A DNA stretch of 64,000 bases. Origin: Archegozetes longisetosus. Lineage: Eukaryota > Arthropoda > Arachnida > Sarcoptiformes > Trhypochthoniidae. Positions 49,101 through 63,200 of the stretch are shown here, piece after piece. The stretch is from the NCBI GenBank assembly GCA_018873245.2, contig JAEMBT020000008.1, positions 5,783,569 through 5,847,568 on the forward strand. Reading direction: 5' to 3'. The first letter of the stretch is position 1; each line of letters begins with the position of its first letter. The notes beneath the pieces are model-generated. The model saw only the letters and a list, made by a program, of their open reading frames with translations, did not search any database and was not told where the DNA came from. A program made the translations under genes and the position numbers.

Positions 49101-52100
49101 GAAGTTCTGTCCGTCCAATCAGGTTCTGCAATTTTCTGATGCCCAACTTTGCCATTTCTGCTCTGATTTCTTCTGCCAATAGGAATAAATAATTGACTAA
49201 GTACTCGGGTTTGCCCTCGAATTTCTTTCTCAGTTCTGGGTCTTGAGTGGCCACTCCAACTGGACATGTATTTAAGTGACACTTTCTCATCATAATACAA
49301 CCGATCACTATGAGTGGTGCTGTTGAGAAACCAAACTCATCGGCGCCGAGCATCGCAGCGACCAACACGTCAAAGGCTGTTCTGATTTGTCCGTCACATT
49401 GAAGAACAACTCTAGACCTGAGATCATTTGCAACCAGCACCTGATGTGTTTCAGAAATGCCTAATTCCCACGGAAGACCTGCTCCCTTGATGCCAGTCCA
49501 CGAAGAAGCACCAGTTCCTCCGTCGTGACCAGAAATGGTTATGTGTTCGGCTTTCCTATTTTGCAATCAATCGTAAATATTAGTGATTTAGTGCTATTAA
49601 GTTATTATTTTGGAATAGTTTTACTGAGTTTTTAAATTGTTTGATTCGTAGATAATTAGTCAGTAAATATCTAAAATCTCAAAATTGACTTATTTATTTG
49701 AGTTGCTCAGAAAGAGGCTGTATAGAAATGAAGAGCATGAAGGAGCACGAACACAACCCAAAGTAGAGTATTGCTAAAACATTGCGTTCAAATATCGACA
49801 ACATATGGATAATACTCAAATAGAACTCTGTATCAATTGTTTTGGATTGAATTAAGTTGAAAACGAGGTACAAAACCTAAAGTTTCTAACCTTTAGCCAC
49901 ACCAGCGGCTACAATGCCGACACCCACTTCTGAGACCAACTTCACAGATATCCTTGCCCTAGGATTAGAGCACTTGAGATCATAAATAAGTTCCGCCAAG
50001 TCTTCAATAGAATAGATGTCGTGATGTGGTGGTGGAGATATCAGACCTACACCAGGAATAGAATGTCGTGTTCGGGCTATATCTTCAGACACCTTATGTC
50101 CAGGCAGTTCTCCGCCCTCTCCTGGTTTGGCGCCCTGAGCCATCTTGATCTGCAACTCATCTGAATTGGCCAAATAGGCTGCCGTCACTCCAAACCTGCC
50201 ACTCGCCACCTGTTTTATGGCTGATCTTTGGTTCATATTAGGATCTTTTACAACCCATCTGTCGGAATCTTCTCCACCTTCTCCTGTATTTGATTTTCCT
50301 CCAACTCTATTCATAGCCATAGCGAGAGTAGTGTGCGCTTCGATTGATATCGAGCCGAAAGACATGGCACCTAAATATGAATCAATATTTATTATCTGTA
50401 TAATTGTTTAGATCTAATTCTCAAACCTGTAGCAAAACGTTTAACAATAGCAGTGGCCGGTTCCACCTCTTCTATAGGTATTGGTTTCGAAGCGTAAATT
50501 AGTTCGAGTTGTCCTCTAAGAGTACAATCTTTTACCGCTCTATTTGTAATGTTCACAAACTGCTGATAAGCATTTGTTGAGTTGGTTACAGCTGCGTCCT
50601 GAAGGTTAGCGATGGCTAACGGGTCATTTATATGCTTTTCTCCACCTGATCGCCAGTGATAGAAACCAGGATTTCGTAAAATAAGTGAGTCTGAGAAATA
50701 TCTTGGATGAAAAGCTATCGAATGTCTCTCTAAGGCTTCGTCTGCAAGAACTTCAAAAGTTGCGCCACCGAGTCGGGAAGCAGTGTTTTTGAAACACTTA
50801 TCAATAACTTCTTCTCCGAGTCCAACTGCTTCAAAGATTTGCGCGCCTTTATATGAATGAAGAGTCGATATTCCCATCTTTGCCATGACTTTAGATATTC
50901 CGCGTTCCATCGCTGACACGTAGTTCTTATAGACTTCTGAATCTGTGAGTTGTAGTAATCCTTCCTCTCGAAGTGCAGCCATTGTTTCGAACACCAGATA
51001 TGGGCAGATGGCATCAGCGCCATAACCAAGAAGCACACACATGTGATGCACTTCTCGGGCTTCACCTGTTTCTAAAATGATGCCGACTTTCATTCGTTGT
51101 CGAGCATTGATTAGGAAGTGATGAGTCGCTCCTAAAGCTAATAGTGAACTGTAAACACACAAAACTTTTCAATACTCTAACTATTGATAGAATTAACGAG
51201 AATCTAACTTCAAATTCAAATCGAGTGTTCAAAAACATTTAGAACTTGAATAAATTCTAGATTTTTAATTTGAATTTTTCTCAATTTTGATAAGATTTTT
51301 CGAAAATTAATGATCAAAATTGTTCTAAATTATTTTCAAATGTTTTATGACAACTCTAACTATTGATTTTGAATTGAATGAACAGATTAATACCTGACAG
51401 GAATAAACTTGGGACCAGCCTTGCGATCACTCAACACAACGAGAGTGTAACCACTCTTTGCTGCCTCACACGCTTCGTCACAAATACGATCGAGTGCTTT
51501 AAGAAGTCCACACTTTCCTTCTTTGACTGGAAACACACAATCGATAACTTTTGTTTTCCATCCCTTATAATTAGTTTCCTTAATCACTTCCAAGTCATTG
51601 ATAGAGAGTATGGGCTGTTCGAGCCAAAGACGTCTGCACTGTTCTGCAGATGATTCTAAAATGTTGGCTTCAGGCCCGACTGGACATGCCAGAGACATGA
51701 CAACCCTTTCACGGAATGGATCGATTGGTGGATTAGTGACCTGAGCAAACAACTGCTTGAAGTAGTCATATATCAAAGGCTGACATAATGACAGACAAGC
51801 GAGTGGTGCGTCGTTGCCCATCGATCCCAAGGCCTCTTTCCTATCAAAATAAGAGCCATTCATTTTATCTAAAACTCATGTTTAATAATAGAAAAGTTGT
51901 CAAATTAGGACTAACTCTGTTTTAACCATTGGTAAAACCAACAAATTAATAGTTTCAGTGGTATATGAAAATAGAGCCAGTCTTCTATCTTCTAAAACTT
52001 TAGCTCTACCACTCACATCTTCTTCACTTCTTCCCTCAAGAAGAACTGCTTTCCTCTTGAAGGGCTGGTCAACATAACCGCCGCTCAAGTGAGCGTTCCT

Positions 52101-55100
52101 TAAGTCTTTGATTGTAAACATTTCTTTGAGCCAATTGTCCAGAGGACGCTTTCGAGCGATAGCTAACTTGACCTCTTCATCGCGAGCAAATACTTTTTCT
52201 TTTGTGTCTATCAGAAGCATTCTTCCTGGTCGTAGTCGACCCTTCAAAAAGATAGTAATTAACGCTATTGAAGTGCAGTAATCATTTCTGTTTTTTGTGT
52301 CAAATGCAAATTTATTGCTTTAGCAAACATTGTATCGAATTATATGACATTTACATGAAATGTGAAAACAGCTTAATTTAATGATAATTAGCTAAATGTG
52401 AGTCAACTCCTAATTGTTTAATTGAATTATAGTTTTGATACGAGTTGTGATCTACTACACAAACGTATGCTTCGCTGTCAAATAGCAATTGAATGCCTTC
52501 TGTTTCCTATTTTCCTAATTAACTTTAAATTATCTCCTTTTTAGAGACAATTGTTTTTGCGCTGTACCACGAATCAGATCATCTCATTAATAATCTAATA
52601 TTTTGGTATTCATCAAAAAATTCATGTATCAATGGATCAATTTTATCCAAAATTCTATGAGTACATTGTCTGAAAACGTGAGTGGAAACAGCATTTCTGA
52701 ATATAATTCAGAATATAAAACATTGACATTCATTGTTTAGATGTTTAGAGAAAAACATTGCTTTCATATCATGTTATTCAAAGTTAATTTCCTACTTGCC
52801 GGTTAGTCATTCGTCAGTCAAACAAAAACAGCTATTCTTAGAGTCCCCGCAACTAATGAGAGGAAATTGAGACTAAACAGAAAAACTAATTACCTTTTGA
52901 AGGATATTATCAATCGGCACATCGAGTACTCCGACCTCACTCGCCATTACAACAAAGCCATCGACAGTGTGATAATAACGTGATGGTCTCAATCCGTTCC
53001 TATCAAGTATGGCACCGATATACCTGCCATCAGTGAATGTGAGCAGAGCTGGCCCATCCCATGGTTCCATTGCACAGCCTGACCACTGATAAAACAGTTT
53101 TTTTCCGGATGCATGAGGTCGTCGTTCTGCCAGGCCTCGGGAACCATTGTCATAACTGCTTCTGGCAGTGATCGTCCACCGGCAACCACCAGGAATTCCA
53201 ACACATTATCAACAGAACCAGAATCTGACATATCTGGCTCTACAACTGGATACAGTTTCGACAAGTCTTTACCCAACTTCTTACTTTTCATCACTCCTTC
53301 TCTGGCCCGCATTAGATTAACGTTACCCCTAAGAGTGTTTATTTCTCCATTATGTGCCAAATATCTCAATGGATGTGCTCTTTCCCAAGAAGGATAAGTA
53401 TTAGTGGAGAATCTGGCGTGAACTAATGCTAAATATGACTCGAATTGTGGGTCTTGCAGGTCAGCAAAATATTGCCATAATTGGGGTGGAGTGAACTGAC
53501 CCTACAGTTGAGTTAGAGATAAAGTAATTGTTTAGTAGTCTCAAAGTTCACAATTATTACAATTAATTATTGAAATAAAATCGGTGTCAACTTATTCCGC
53601 ACAAACAGTGAACTGTGAAAAATCTTCGCTTGAATTCCGCATATATTTGGAATCCTTTACTGTTTAACATTTGACACTCTCTTTGGGGAATCCCATAAAC
53701 TCTTCAAAAGGGGATCCCTAAGGAAACACACAGTTATCCAAAATATTCGTCTACATAAACGCCAAAATATTCAATATTTATACAAATGTTTTTATTTCAT
53801 ATTTCAGAAGTGCTTTTTGTAAATTAGATAATAGTTTATCAAAAGCTTATTTTATTAATAAGAGATAAAAAACGTGAGACTTAAACCCAAAGCATTGAAA
53901 GCTGTACAGACAAGCAATCAAATCGTTTAAATTTGTGCTCAATAGATATTTAAAGGATTTAGTGAACTCAATACTGAAAATCATAATAGAAGAGGAGACA
54001 CAAAATCCAATCAAAAGCAAAAATGAGAGCAGAATAATGTAAAAAAGCAGTCATTTTATTAGATTAAACTTTTCGTACAATTAGGGAGTGGACCAAAACT
54101 ATTGTCTACACAAACCTTTGATCGCCGTAATTAAGAAATGAATTAACAAAATATACTCACTTTATAAACGATTGTATCACTCGATAGACTGCAGATATAG
54201 AAACGCAAACCATCCTCTAGTATGCGATGAGTCGATGACTTTCGCAAAACAAATACCTATTCAAGTAAGAAATCACTAAATTATAGCTTAGATTCTGTCA
54301 AAACTCATCAGTTTATGCTTTCAGATAACATAATATTTATTCGTTAGTATGGAAGGGATGTTATCACTAATACTGTTTCTACAAATACATTGCTTTTACT
54401 GTTAGTGCAATTTTCATATCTTATTAATAGTGAATCTGATTCTCGTTCGACACCAGTTTCAGAGCTTTGGCAGTAAATAAAATCAGTTTTTACCGCGTCA
54501 TTCATCACATCAATATTATATTTGTGCGACAAAAACAGCTCGATTATTCATTGAAATGCTAAATTTTATTCGGTATTTGTAAGACAGTTATCGAGAAATT
54601 GTTTCAAAATATCAAATCTAATATAAAAATAGTTTCTCTGAAAATAAGTTTCAGTTTTATAAATGGTTTTCAATAGTTTAATCGGATCTCGAGTTAGGCT
54701 CATTTGAAAGTTTCGAAAAAATCTAATCTACTCAGAATTGAATTTTCGCTAAACTTATTGAACACTCAGTTTATATCTACGAATCTGTTGTCATTTGATC
54801 GAAACAATTGATTCAATAAATGGAATAATATTCTGTGATTGTTGCCAAAAGCAAATCACACTAAACATGATTCACAACATTGTATGCATTTGTGATTCTC
54901 AACTTTGACTTTAAGCCATTCATAACTTATTTTGAGAGTGATATCGATTTTTTCATAGAAATGTTAATGAAAGCTAAGCGTTGGCCTAAAGCAAGCAATA
55001 TCTTAATGTTAATCGAAACAAATCTGTCCCAAAGGCACAGATATGTCAACTGCTATTTGGATGCAAACAGTGAAAACATTTCTGCACAACAAATGTTGCA

Positions 55101-57275
55101 AATATTGCATTCATCCCTAAGAATAGTGAAAATCAATAAATATGATATCGAAATGTCACGTTTTAGAGAGTGTTCGCTTCACTACTGTTCTTAAATACTT
55201 TCAGTACAATCGGGTTGTCATTGAACGCCATTCAACAACTCTATTAAAGCTTATTTTCAGATTATTGAGCTCAGAAAAGCTATATTTCACTGTATTGTAT
55301 TTTCATTAAATACTTCGAAATTTGAGTTGAAAATAGTTTTAATTTACTAAAGCAAAAGCTCACAATTATTAGTGAATTTGAATAATAACCTAATGTTTTG
55401 AAGATATCAATTATTGGAAGCAATATTTTTATATAAGCTAAAGATAAGCATCATTTTGAAAGCATTTAAAACTTTGTATAGAACGGAAATATGTTTGTTG
55501 TGCACTAGATTCTCATCTAAAAAGGCTCTCATATTAATAATATTAGAAGTAATGCACAAAAAAATAATTAAATGCAAATTTTCTAAAAATAACTTTTCAC
55601 TTATAGTTGTGATACATTCAATAGTAGTGCAGTTTTACAGATCGATAATAACTAATTTCATAGTTGTAATAAAGCAAAAATTGACAAATATATAGCATAT
55701 AGATCGATCATATATAAAATAATATTTTAGCCGAAGTGGCCGTTTCTTAAGTTGAAAATTACATTTTCGACTTTCAAATAAAACACTTCAATAGAATTTA
55801 GTGGAATAAAAGCATTTATTCCATTGAGAGCATCAAAATTTATATAAAATAGTATTTTATCGATTTTTAGCTGAAGGCAAACTATTATGTTGATAGTAAA
55901 AGATTCTGCAGATTTTCTTATCAATCATATTGTTTGAAATAAAACTCGAATCATGAGCTGATCTGACGTATGAAAGCTTAGATAATTGCAATTCTCAGCA
56001 TAAAAGCCATTTGTTCGTAGCAAACGTATTGACTTAATTCAAATCTTAGAAATACAAAAAATATGTGAAACTAAAAGCTCATTAATAATCCATTAGAGAT
56101 AATTGTATTGAAAACTTATCGCTTCAAATTTGATGAAAGACTAACGTTATCAACATTTAGATCATTTACTGATAAGTCATATCCGTTGGTGAGTGAAATC
56201 ATTTACCATTTAGTTAAGTAAAAACTTGCCGAACACGAACACATTTATATGAAATACTCAGATAGGAATGAATGGTTTCATATTATCAAAGCTCTCAAAT
56301 AACACGAGTCGTGAACGACAGATTGATTTTCACTCAACTCTCTTATAAATGAAGTGAAATAAGTTCTTAGACTTACTTTCCTCTTGAACTCGTTCTCATC
56401 AACTTCTTGATTGGGCACAACAAATGCCTGTCTCATTTTGGGCTCATTACTTTTAGCGACTTCACCGATACACTTAGAATTGGTCGGCACATCGCGCCAA
56501 CACAACACTCGAAGTCCACACTCTTCAGCAATTGATTCAAATTTCTTTTCTGCCTGAATATGAGTTATGGAATCCAAGAATAATATTCCCGTCGCGTAAT
56601 TGCCAGGAGATGGCAAATCTATGCCACTCGTCCTCCTGAAAATCATTCAATTTGTTGCTTCATTTAATCATATTATCAAAATTTAGGTCATCAACAAATT
56701 TTACAAAAATCAAATAAACAATAAATGAAAACATAATATTTAAAGCCTAAACTTCTAAAACTTTTGCTAACGCTTTCAACATTCAATTGATTGATATGAG
56801 GCTTGAATTGAAACGTCTAAACTCATAGAATAAGTTGAATGTCTGTTTAGTTGAAGAATGATCGATATAAGTAGCAACTGAACAGTTTCATTCTGACTTT
56901 CAACCAATTTACTAGAGTTCTCGATACAGAAGTAGTCTTTTGATAAATGTTTGACTCACTTAATTAATTTTGCGTAGAATTGATGAGGAATTGAAGCGAG
57001 AACACCAGCCCCATCACCAGTACTATTGTCACAGGAACAGGCCCCTCTGTGTTCCATACGAGCACTAATGGTTTTCGCATTCTCGAGCAGCTGATTGTCC
57101 ACAAATTATAAAACAACGACATTTTTATACAATAAGTGTCAATAATGACAGTAAACAGACTCACTTTATGAGACGCTACTCCATCGATTGAAACAATGAA
57201 TCCAACACCACACGCTTCCTTTTCTTCTTTAATGTTAAAGAAGGACTTGATGCCATTCGACACTTTTGAAGCCAT
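46106..57275 (-). CDS. glutamate synthase, NADH type (GOGAT), single chain, 14 exons
   Basis: Makes two glutamates from glutamine and 2-oxoglutarate, using NADH through FAD, FMN and iron-sulfur clusters. Exons from the 5' end: 57165-57275, 56960-57090, 56377-56635, 54161-54256, 52894-53501, 51916-52241, 51394-51840, 50427-51148, 49891-50370, 48389-49550, 47675-48130, 46832-47618, 46479-46769, 46106-46414. Phases agree at every join; total about 2,061 residues, the usual length of animal enzymes. A 21-residue propeptide precedes ACGVGF, whose Cys is the N-terminal glutaminase nucleophile. The synthase part has [18 protein letters not shown] and the 3Fe-4S motif [15 protein letters not shown]; the small-subunit part has [34 protein letters not shown] (FAD) and [10 protein letters not shown] (NADH). 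One base is missing from a T run at 53098-53104 (exon 5). The exon 9/10 join yields GVAKAEH, two residues short of the family. Confidence 0.96.
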
Positions 57276-60200
57276 ATTTTATCTGTTTGTTCACTTGATC
57301 AGAGAGTTGACTTTGAGAGCCAAATTTTTCTAATTTGATTTATTAGTTTTCTCTTGTAAACTGTCTGCAAACATAATATATTTTATTTGAATCATATATT
57401 AAGATAATGGCGATTGGGGTAGTTATGAAAATATATGAAACCATCAGTTGCATTAATTTGAATACTTATTGTTGCTCAAATATAATCGAACTATAAGAAG
57501 ACCGTTAGATTGTCAAGTGAAGACAGCATCTGATGAGAATACAGCTAAAGCATTAGCTTATACGCAGTTAGGGTTAGCTCGTATTTCTAGATTCATTAGA
57601 GTACACAACTGACAATATAATTATAGACAACTTATAAGCTCCACAAAAGTTCTACTCTTTCCATCTACTAAAAAGTGTTCTCATTAATTCATGTAAAACA
57701 GATGTTAATTTCATAATTGGCGAACAATAAGTCATCAAAGCTGTTCATGTGTTTGAGTTCAGTTTTCTGTTAATGACTTAAGAATAAGATTATGTTTTAA
57801 TTGCGTCTCAACGACTTTAAATTCAGATTAATTGAGTAGCTCATAATTGTAATGATGAGCTCCATGAACAAACATTGAAAGTTTGCAGTCAATAGTATAT
57901 TAATAATGATAAAACAAAAGCAAACAATAGATTGTTGAGCTGTACCTTGTTTTCCGACTTCGCTTATCGCTCTGGAGTAAAGACTAAGAGAATATCGATT
58001 ACTCGATAACTACTTAGTAAGTCATTCAAATTGAAAATATCTTATTTTGGTAAATAAAAAAGTGAATGTTATGGTTTATTAGTGAATATTATGGTTTATT
58101 AATAGGAGTATCTCATAAGGCGTTCACAAAAACGTTTTTACGGACTGTTATTGTTTTAAGAATTAATTTGTTTTATCGATTCATTTTTACAAATCACTAA
58201 TGGATCAGCTTATTTATTTCTTCATTAAAAATTCAGTAATTTATTAAATCTTTTTTTGTTTATCCCTTTTCATTATTATCTGAAGTTTTTGTTATATTTT
58301 TGTTCTTGGCTGCAAAAATCGATTTGAGTTACACAATAACAAACCTAGCTTTCAACTATCTAATAAAAAATGATTCAACAGAAAGCAGTGGAGCACGAAT
58401 TAATATTTCATGGATATAAATAGTTTAATAATTAGCACTAACCATAATTACTGCCAAATCTGTTGGCATTTGAAGTATTTTTGTAAAAAATGAAGTTTTG
58501 GGAAGTATATTCTCATTTCTAATTTGAAAAACATCACAATATTTCGATTTTTCTATTTTTACATTCAGATTTGATATGAAAGTATTAAACAAACAAATGA
58601 GTTGTTTAAACAGAAAATATCAATGAAAGAAATGGGGTTAAGATAGAGAATATCATACACTTTGAACAAGTCCAAATACACTGAGTTAGTATTTTGTTAA
58701 GGAGAGCAAACTTCAAGTAAATATCTTTTCATTATCGAACTCTCTTATCTGTTATGTAAGAAAGTTTTTGTATATAAACAGTTGGAGTTAATTATTGATA
58801 GTGAAAACTTTGTGAGACAAATATATTTACAATAATTCGGATTATTATAAACCACACATGTTTCATATGCTGCATATCTCTATAGAGTGAGATTCACTTA
58901 AATTAATTAAGTAGAAAATGCATTATCTATTTTAAACACAGCTAAAAAAATATTAAATCAGTTTTTGTGAAAGAAGCCTTTATTTTAAACACGGCTCCAA
59001 ACGATATTAACGTTTTCAGTAAAAAATTAATTACTTCAACTCAATAACAAATCGAAACTTTCATTACAAGAGGAGTCTCTTCTCTATTGAAAAATATCAA
59101 AAGGGCTTAACTATTAAAGTATTAGTATTTATATATTGTATTTAGCGCTCCAGTCATTCAAATTTTCTAATCGAGTGTAACTTCAATTTGAGCCTTACGT
59201 TTGAGATTCAGTATTGAGCACTACTTTTAAATTGAAAGATAACTCACATTATTAATAGTTTAGTACTAATCCAGCTTTTCATGTCATTATCAAACTCTTA
59301 GCTCAATTCCAATACAGTTTTATGTGAATCAAAGTTTGCACTAATATTCATCTGTATAGTATTTAAATGATATATATTTTTGTTTTTATACTATTAAACT
59401 TGTAGTTATAAAACCTGCTATGGATTTATCTCTATATTATTTGCCACTAGTTAACAATTGAATAATTTACTCAAATCAAAACTTACACGTCTTAATGTAC
59501 ATGTTTTGGTGTTTTAGTCACAAACGTAAGGTTCAGATTGAAAAAATATTCAGCAATCGATAAGGCTAAATAACCTAAAACTCAACATTGAACATTAAGT
59601 CTTGTTTTAGGTTTTACCATTATTGAGAGGCCCTTTTTATATTTGAAGACAAAGAAGAGGCTCTTACAATGAAAACTTGAAATGATTCATTTTGCAACTG
59701 CTAAGCATTAAAAATAGATGACTAATACATACGTTAGTTATTCACAGATTTAACACTTCACTCGTAAGGAATATTTTTTATTATATCTAACAAAACACTA
59801 TAGAAAAGTAAATTTGATATTATAAATGTAGTCTTCAATTACTTATAATTGCCGACTATGTTTAGAGCTTATTATTAATATTAAAGAGATTGAGATATTT
59901 TTACAATAAACTTCACAAAAGAGACTTAATTCACAGTAAGTTAAACGAACAATTGTTGAACTGATACCTAGAATTGAAGACATCGACTGAACCTTTTGTA
60001 TGAGTAGGCTTTACATATGTAGCATTTGTCAAACTGATAATTGACACATGTCTTAATCTATTGAATAGTCATCTGAGCAACAACTGTAGATAACACTACC
60101 AAAAAGGAATTTTCTATCATTTTTTATAGAACCCATAGGGTTTCCTCAAAACCTTATCCAATAATGTTAAAGAGTTCAATCACGAACTCAACGAATGCAG

Positions 60201-63200
60201 ACCAATCTTAAAACATTAGATGATAGCAGAATTACCGTAAAAACGTATGGTTTGGTTCTGGTCTGCAAGTTATGATGTAATGCATTGTAAGCATAAGTCA
60301 AACAGTATTTTGTAACTTGTGATAGCCATTTCAAATAATCATCCATTGAATAGATATTCTGAGTGACCTCAAACTAAATCACTATTGATTGGTGTTCGTA
60401 TGAAAAGCAACTTTACTGAATCCAAGTTATTTTTATAAAAGATCAATATAGAAAGAAAGAAAATATAGCTCAACGTGTCAAATATAAGCTTGGATGAAAA
60501 CTTGGATCATATCGATGCTGAACATGGATCCGATTAAAAACTTATATTCGAGTTAGGCCATCATATATTTGACGTGACGAACTTTTAAACAGTTTGAAAA
60601 ATATGCAACACTAATGCAAGTAACAATCAAATAAAAATGAAAAAATACAATCAATTTTGACGATCAACATGTCATACGACTCATAGATACAAAGTCCTTA
60701 AGTTTTAGCTAAACATTTCAGTTTACTCAAATTATGTTTTGTCCAAATAATAAGTGAGTTTATATTAAATTGAAATTACTCTTCAAATAATACAACTCTA
60801 CAAACTTCTAAGTTAATAGATATGAGTTTATAGAGAAAATGTTTGTCAAGCATGCAAATTATTCACGTCTTACAGTGTTATTGAAGTAAAAATAAGCTCT
60901 GTTCCAGCCAAAGATGGAATAAGACATGAGGTTAGGAAAATAAGTTACAAAGTCATAGCATAGGCAGTCATAGCAACCCAGTTCCTGTTGTATTTGTCTG
61001 CTTTCAAAGTGCTTATCGTTGTTTAATCATTTAGAAAGCAATTTCACTTTTCCAAACGCTATTATCTATAGATAAAGTGATTCAATTCAGGAGGTATTCA
61101 GCTACAGTTTTCGAAGTCAGTCAACACAGTTTCACAAATAAATAGTCCGATAACTTGCTTTGTACTCATTCAATTGTTTTCAGTACGTCATAAATCTCAA
61201 ATAACTGCAATTCCTTATAAATATCAAATAATAATCATCAAATGAGGACTATTAGATCTACAATTATAGCTATGGAGCTTCAAATTGAATTCTAAAAATT
61301 GATGAGTAGGTCCACGCCCACTCAGACTCTAGGTTACTTCTAACTCGCAATCATATAATTTATTTGATGACAATTTCTATATTTATATCCAACAAATATT
61401 TCAATCAAAAGATAGTAATCTGACATTTAAGCTACAGTCAAATTTTGCATTACTTTGATCGTGTTCATTGTGAGTGTTGATCATATAAGTTGAGTTAGAC
61501 AAAAATTTGAGCCAGTTTAAAGTAGTGGGATCAGAAAATATGATACTGTATCATCACTACTGCTTAGTATTATTTAGCAAATGCAAATGCGTTGTAGCTG
61601 TCAGTACATGAGTTATGACATTCAAACTAATCAATACAAAATATTAAGTTATATTTTTAGGTCAATACTTTGAGATTACTATAATTTGTTGTATGTTTCT
61701 CAATGCTTTGACCGTTTTAGTGTCGAATACGATGCAAAATTTCAGTTAAAGAAGTTTCTCAATCACAAAATAAACAAACAGCACAAAAACAACAACAAAT
61801 TGATTGATTGACTCTATTGTTCAATAAACGAGCCAATGCAGTGTTTTTTCATTTAATGCATAGAACTTGTGTAGAATTGACACAAACCAGAAGTTAAACC
61901 GTTCTATTAAATATTTTTGTTTGCTGTAAATGACGCTATTTTACAGCTTATCATAAATTAAAGTTGAAGTGCATAAGCGCTTCATTATTAAGTCATTTTA
62001 TATCTACTGTTTCGTATACGTTGTTGAACGTGCCGTCAATTTTTAGTTCTTTAATCAAAACTTAAGCCTAAATAATGCATCAAAATTATAATAACCAACG
62101 AAAATCTTTATAATTTATTCATTACTCGTTAGAAAGTTTTCTTATTTCTTCAAAGCTGTGCGCATGAGAGAGAATCAGTATAACAATAAGCCTTTCTCTA
62201 AAATGATATCAAATCTGAAAATTGGTCTCCTGGTTGTGTTTGCATTTAGTTGTTCACTACTTAATGTACGCGTTGCGCAACAAATCAATAAAAATAGAAT
62301 TAACTGTAAATCTTAGAATAAGTCAAACAATTAATGTATTCATAAAATATTTTCTATTGTAATGGACTGATAGAAATTGTTATATGATGTGAAAAACAAG
62401 CACATTTGCAAAACTAGAACATAATAAATGTTTTATTCAGTACAATATAGCTTCGAGCTAAGCAATAAAACTCAAATATTGTGATCATACAGCAAAATGT
62501 GGTTTGAGTTAGCTCTAGGTTTCAGTTACTTTCAAATACCATAAATTGAAAAAATTCACAATTAAAGCATTTATTCTTAATCTTTTTATTATATAACATT
62601 AATTAGTGTCTGGTTTGAAAAAGACCTTAAAGAATGTTTAAATCCTGATTAACTATCGAAAGTGAGAATTCGTGGCGCCGTTTGGAATCGTCTTCATTGA
62701 TAGCCTTGAATGACATGGATTTTAAATTAAGGTCTTTGATAAAATGAAAGCTTAACAGTTGTTTTCAACAAACAGTCACGTATCGAAATCATGAGACTAT
62801 TTTTATCAATCTTTCATGTATTTCCCAAAATTTTTTGACTCTTTAAGTTAGAATTCAAACTCAAACCTTTATAAATCTATACTAAATAAATAGACCTCTG
62901 CAAATAAACTACAAAGTTTGTTCAATTCGTTTTAGAGTTCTGAAGATATGACACTCAAACTGGTCTACTTAAAGGCTGGTTACAGCGTTGTTAAATTTAC
63001 TAAATTTTCTCTAACCGCTAAATTTAATACTCCTATGAAGGTACAATTACGAGTCCAAAGTGAGCATTTCAGCTGAAAGTGTTATCCACACCATAATCAA
63101 GCATTTGTAGACAATTTGAAATTTTGTCTTTATTAACTAATTTTTAAAAGCAATTTTGCAAATGATTCACTTTTGTTGAAAGATATGGCCATTTGTTACA

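Noticed and set aside
54880-55194. 104-codon open frame on the + strand within a glutamate synthase intron
   Set aside because: AT-biased sequence, no recognised motif, no splice or promoter support. A nested gene cannot be claimed.
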